Source: an uncultured Pseudomonadales bacterium
GTDB taxonomy: Bacteria; Pseudomonadota; Gammaproteobacteria; Pseudomonadales; Porticoccaceae
Reading direction: 5' to 3'
NCBI GenBank assembly: GCA_943788875.1
Contig: CALSSA010000009.1
Coordinates: 62,001-126,000 of the forward strand
Length of the DNA stretch: 64,000 nt
Position 1 is the first letter of the stretch. Each line of letters starts with the position of its first letter. Under the pieces are notes generated by a model. That model was given only the letters and a program-made list of their open reading frames with translations. It was not told where the DNA came from and did not search any database. The position numbers and the translations under genes were made by a program. Of this stretch, positions 60,982-64,000 are shown piece after piece.

Positions 60982-62019
60982 TTGTCGGCTAAAGACTCTT
61001 TTTCCTTAGAGCGCTGGCTGGTTGCTGCCTGGTATAAAGATAGCTGGTGGCTGAGCATACTGATGCCTGTGGCCCGGCTGTTTAAGTTGCTGGCGGACAA
61101 ACGCCGCTCGCGGTTACAGAAGCAGTTCCAGGGCAAACCGTTTGCCGTGCCTGTGGTGGTGATAGGCAATATTTCGGTGGGCGGCAGTGGCAAAACACCA
61201 TTGGTTATAGCGCTGGTAAAGGCACTGGCGGAGCATGGTCTCAAAGCTGGTGTAGTGAGCAGGGGCTATGGTGGCAAAGCCGAGCATTATCCGCTGTTGG
61301 TAGCTGCTGATGCTGACCCGAGTCAATCTGGTGATGAACCATTGCTTATCGCTCGGCAAACTGTGCAGCTCAATTGCCCAGTGGTGGTTGATCCTGACCG
61401 CCGTCGCGGGGTTGAGTATATGCTGGCTCAGAATAGCGTCGATCTGGTGCTGACTGATGACGGTCTGCAGCACTACGGATTGCACCGAGATATAGAAATA
61501 GCGGTTTTTGATGGCCCAAGAGGGCTGGGCAATTGCAAGCTATTGCCCGCAGGCCCTCTGCGTGAGCCAATTCAGCGGTTGTCTGAGGTGGATTTTGTGG
61601 TTGCCAATGGTGCTGCTGAGTCAGCTTACCAACCTTTGGTGGATACTGAGATAAGCCTGCAGGCGAGGATATTTCGTAACCTATCTGATGAGCGCCAGAT
61701 CCCTGTTGATGGGTGGAGCGAATCCACTGCTGTTCATGCAGTGGCCGCTATAGGCAATCCTGAGCGGTTTGCGCGGACTTTAGAGTTTCTTGGGCTAGAT
61801 GTCAGTTTGCACCCCAAAGAGGATCATAGGCCGTTGCAGCAGGCTGATATTCGCTTTGCTGACAACAACCCTGTCATTATTACAGCTAAGGATGCTGTGA
61901 AGCTGACAGGTCCGGTGCCAAACAATGTTTGGGTACTTGAGGTCGAGACTGTTGTGGATGGGCAGTTTGTCGACAGACTGCAGCAGCAGATTAAATTATT
62001 TACCGGGCGCAAGTCCTAG
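60982..62019 (+). CDS. lpxK: Tetraacyldisaccharide 4'-kinase
   Basis: The 345-residue protein has an N-terminal membrane-proximal helix and the Walker A site VIGNISVGGSGKTPLVIAL at 61-79, then VSRGYGGK and DDGLQHYGLHRDIEIAVFDG, all LpxK signatures. It phosphorylates the 4' position of the lipid A disaccharide. The start appears to be TTG at 60982 because there is no ATG before the conserved part. It is in the conserved order msbA-lpxK-kdsB. Confidence 0.95.
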   Translation: MSAKDSFSLERWLVAAWYKDSWWLSILMPVARLFKLLADKRRSRLQKQFQGKPFAVPVVVIGNISVGGSGKTPLVIALVKALAEHGLKAGVVSRGYGGKAEHYPLLVAADADPSQSGDEPLLIARQTVQLNCPVVVDPDRRRGVEYMLAQNSVDLVLTDDGLQHYGLHRDIEIAVFDGPRGLGNCKLLPAGPLREPIQRLSEVDFVVANGAAESAYQPLVDTEISLQARIFRNLSDERQIPVDGWSESTAVHAVAAIGNPERFARTLEFLGLDVSLHPKEDHRPLQQADIRFADNNPVIITAKDAVKLTGPVPNNVWVLEVETVVDGQFVDRLQQQIKLFTGRKS

Positions 62020-62028
62020 GTCTCAGTT

Positions 62029-62790
62029 ATGTCGTTTATTGTAGTGATACCAGCCCGTTATGCTTCAACCCGCCTGCCGGGCAAGCCTCTGCGTGATATT
62101 GCCGGTATACCGATGATTCAGCATGTCTGGCAGCAGGCCCGGAAAAGCACTGCTGTGAGGGTGGTGATTGCTACAGATGACAGCCGCATACAGGCTGTCG
62201 CTGCGGGTTTTGGGGCTGAGGTGTGCATGACTAGAGCTGACCATGTATCCGGCACCGATCGCCTGCAAGAGGTGGCTGAGTTATTGGGGCTGGGAGATGA
62301 GCAGCTGGTGGTCAATGTGCAGGGGGACGAGCCCTTGATTCCGCCAGCGGTGATTGATCAGGTCGCTGGAAATTTGGCCGCAAATAACCAGGCTGGTGTC
62401 GCAACACTCTGCGAGCCACTGACTTCGTTAGATGACTTTCATAACTCCAATGTGGTTAAGCTGGTGGCCAATGATCAGGGTATGGCCCAGTATTTTAGCC
62501 GGGCACCGATCCCCTGGCCTCGAGATCATTTCCAGCGACAGCAGTCTGGTATGCCGGAAGACAGTATTGCTCGCCGTCATATAGGTATTTATGCTTATAG
62601 GGTGGCCCAGCTCAACTGTTTTGTCCGCTGGCCCGTGGCTGTGCTAGAACGCTTTGAATCTCTGGAGCAGTTGCGTTTTATTGCTAATGGCGTAGGCATT
62701 CATGTGGCTTATGCGGTGGAAGCTGTGCCTGGGGGCGTGGATACAGAGCAAGATCTTGATTCGGTTATAAATACAATAAAATCATTATAA
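62029..62790 (+). CDS. kdsB: 3-deoxy-manno-octulosonate cytidylyltransferase
   Basis: The 253-residue nucleotidyltransferase starts [19 protein letters not shown] and has [22 protein letters not shown] and the end [11 protein letters not shown], all typical of KdsB. It activates Kdo as CMP-Kdo before its transfer to lipid A. It is 9 bases after lpxK, so two late lipid A/Kdo functions are co-expressed. Confidence 0.97.
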   Translation: MSFIVVIPARYASTRLPGKPLRDIAGIPMIQHVWQQARKSTAVRVVIATDDSRIQAVAAGFGAEVCMTRADHVSGTDRLQEVAELLGLGDEQLVVNVQGDEPLIPPAVIDQVAGNLAANNQAGVATLCEPLTSLDDFHNSNVVKLVANDQGMAQYFSRAPIPWPRDHFQRQQSGMPEDSIARRHIGIYAYRVAQLNCFVRWPVAVLERFESLEQLRFIANGVGIHVAYAVEAVPGGVDTEQDLDSVINTIKSL

Positions 62791-62846
62791 TTCAATAGAT
62801 TAAATGATTTAACTAGAAATAATATTAAGTTATTTTGGTGCGGTCT

Positions 62847-63332
62847 ATGAATAAAACCTCAGTGCTATTTGTCTGTCTCGGCAATATTTGTCGGTCGCCC
62901 ACCGCCCATGCTGTGTTTCAATCAATGGTTCAGACTCGGGCTTTGGCGGAGCAGGTTACTGTGGATTCCGCTGGCACTGGCGATTGGCATCTGGGTCATG
63001 CTCCAGACAGACGAACAAGTGCGGTTGCGGCAGAGCGAGGCTACCCTATGGACGACTTGCGGGCGCGGCTAGTAGAGCCCGGTGACTTTGAGCAGTTTGA
63101 CTATATCGTTGCTATGGATGAGGAAAATCTGGCCAATTTAAGAGCCATGTGCCCAGCAGATTACCATGGCAACCTCGGGTTGTTTCTGGATTATTCAGTC
63201 AATCCGGAATATGCGGATACCAATGCTGTGCCGGACCCCTACTATGGTGGCGACAATGGTTTTACTCTGGTATTAGATCTGGTCGAGGATGCTTCTGCAG
63301 GGCTACTTGACCATATTGCGGCCCAGCTATGA
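62847..63332 (+). CDS. Low-molecular-weight protein tyrosine phosphatase
   Basis: The 161-residue protein has the C-X5-R-S loop VCLGNICRSP with nucleophile Cys10 and Arg16, and the general acid Asp in DPYYGGDNGF. ATG 62847 is chosen; TTG 62835 would add four residues. Related enzymes near polysaccharide genes (Wzb) dephosphorylate Wzc-type kinases, but here the conserved Pseudomonas-like context is kdsB-phosphatase-murB and the target is not known. Its stop overlaps the murB start by 4 bases. Confidence 0.92.
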   Translation: MNKTSVLFVCLGNICRSPTAHAVFQSMVQTRALAEQVTVDSAGTGDWHLGHAPDRRTSAVAAERGYPMDDLRARLVEPGDFEQFDYIVAMDEENLANLRAMCPADYHGNLGLFLDYSVNPEYADTNAVPDPYYGGDNGFTLVLDLVEDASAGLLDHIAAQL

Positions 63333-64000
63333 TCGAGTCCTCTGCAATTGAGATCATTGAGAATGCTGATCTGCAGCCGTTTACCACTATGGCTGTGCCT
63401 GGTCGAGCGGAGTATTTTTGCAGAGTTGATAATCAACAGCAACTGCTGCAGGCACTGGATTATGCCAGAGACAGGCAGTTGCAAGTAACGGCGCTTGGGG
63501 GCGGCAGCAATCTGCTGCTGGCTGCTGACATTGTCGGCCTGGTTGTGCAGCTCAATTTAATTGGAATCGAGGCGTCTGAATTTGCCCCAGGGCAGTTCCA
63601 TGTCAGTTTTGCCGCAGGTGAAAACTGGCATCAGGCAGTAGAGCACTGTCTGCAGCAGAGTTGGTACGGGCTGGAGAATCTATCTCTGATTCCGGGCAAT
63701 ATGGGTGCGGCACCTATACAGAATATTGGCGCTTACGGCGTTGAACTCTGTGATCTGTTTGTCAGCCTAGAGGCGATTGAAATCAGCTCAGGTAAGCTGG
63801 TGGTTATGGATAAGCAGGCCTGTCAGTTTGCTTATCGCGACAGTATTTTCAAACAGGCCTATAAAGGTCGCTATCTGATTACTCAGGTAACTCTGCTCCT
63901 GTCCTCTGTGGCTCAAGTTAATATCCAATATCCAGCTTTGGCCTCGGCACTGGAGGGCACAGAGCCCAGTCCGGAGCAGGTGAGTGCTGCAGTGTGCCGC
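63329..64000 (+). CDS. murB: UDP-N-acetylenolpyruvoylglucosamine reductase, N-terminal part (partial)
   Basis: There are 224 residues before the window ends. The start ATG overlaps the previous stop (ATGA). FTTMAVPGRAEYF, the FAD-binding ALGGGSNLLLA, GLENLSLIPGNMGAAPIQNIGAYGVEL and YRDSIFK are the signatures of type I MurB, as in E. coli. The enzyme reduces enolpyruvyl-UDP-GlcNAc to UDP-MurNAc with NADPH and FAD. The missing part is the C-terminal substrate-binding domain beyond the window, not a truncation of the gene. Confidence 0.95.
   Translation, partial: MIESSAIEIIENADLQPFTTMAVPGRAEYFCRVDNQQQLLQALDYARDRQLQVTALGGGSNLLLAADIVGLVVQLNLIGIEASEFAPGQFHVSFAAGENWHQAVEHCLQQSWYGLENLSLIPGNMGAAPIQNIGAYGVELCDLFVSLEAIEISSGKLVVMDKQACQFAYRDSIFKQAYKGRYLITQVTLLLSSVAQVNIQYPALASALEGTEPSPEQVSAAVCR

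Overview
The window is a gene-dense chromosomal segment of a Gram-negative gammaproteobacterium. Heptose and lipid A genes, BamA, MsbA, LpxK and the Pseudomonas-like order map-glnD-dapC-dapD / rpsB-tsf-pyrH-frr-uppS-cdsA-dxr-rseP-bamA-skp-lpxD-fabZ-lpxA-lpxB-rnhB-dnaE-accA point there. EpmC and a PA1571-like small protein fit the same group. Roughly balanced base composition and the lipid-catabolism gene set suggest a marine Cellvibrionales-type lineage (SAR92/Porticoccaceae-like), but that placement is inference. I see no prophage, insertion sequence, CRISPR array or broken gene. The genes cut at both window edges are partial only because of the window.

Layout: (1) 1-7.7 kb, envelope polysaccharide: the end of an O-antigen ligase/polymerase, an FAD oxidoreductase overlapping an aldo/keto reductase, then a minus-strand operon gmhA-gmhB-epimerase-2OG/Fe(II) oxygenase-waaC-hldE. 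(2) 7.9-20.5 kb, a lipid/CoA region: an XRE/MmyB-type regulator divergent from a MaoC hydratase-SDR dehydrogenase-thiolase operon, a lipoprotein alkylsulfatase with a membrane-anchored beta-propeller protein, an alpha/beta hydrolase, an NhaC-type antiporter, and a second thiolase divergent from a long FabG-type reductase. (3) 20.5-27.4 kb, minus-strand housekeeping: map, glnD, dapC, nth, an ArsC/YffB-like gene, dapD. (4) 27.6-47.8 kb, the plus-strand translation, isoprenoid and envelope superoperon from rpsB to accA, with an extra FabH-like synthase between rnhB and dnaE. (5) 47.8-53.2 kb: an unknown protein, a gamma-glutamylcyclotransferase-like gene, epmC, a Xni-like exonuclease, pdxB, a 50-residue ORF and alaA. 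(6) 53.5-53.9 kb: tRNA-Glu, tRNA-Gly and a candidate new small RNA. (7) 53.9-64 kb: patatin and flavodoxin genes, then comEC-exbB-exbD-msbA-lpxK-kdsB-phosphatase-murB.

How the parts work together: the envelope genes cover heptose supply and transfer, lipid A steps (lpxD, lpxA, lpxB, lpxK), Kdo activation, MsbA flipping, BAM assembly and murein precursor synthesis. The 8-20 kb region reads as fatty-acyl or alkyl-chain catabolism. Its MaoC + SDR pair resembles the two catalytic parts of peroxisomal multifunctional enzyme 2, and a thiolase follows.

The observations I consider most worth checking are: a structured, terminator-ended candidate small RNA at about 53817-53928; two divergent regulatory regions with nested inverted repeats (8747-9001 and 19002-19209); a 2OG/Fe(II) oxygenase inside the heptose operon; a repeat-built C-terminal tail on ribosomal protein S2; and an endonuclease III with non-canonical cysteine spacing.
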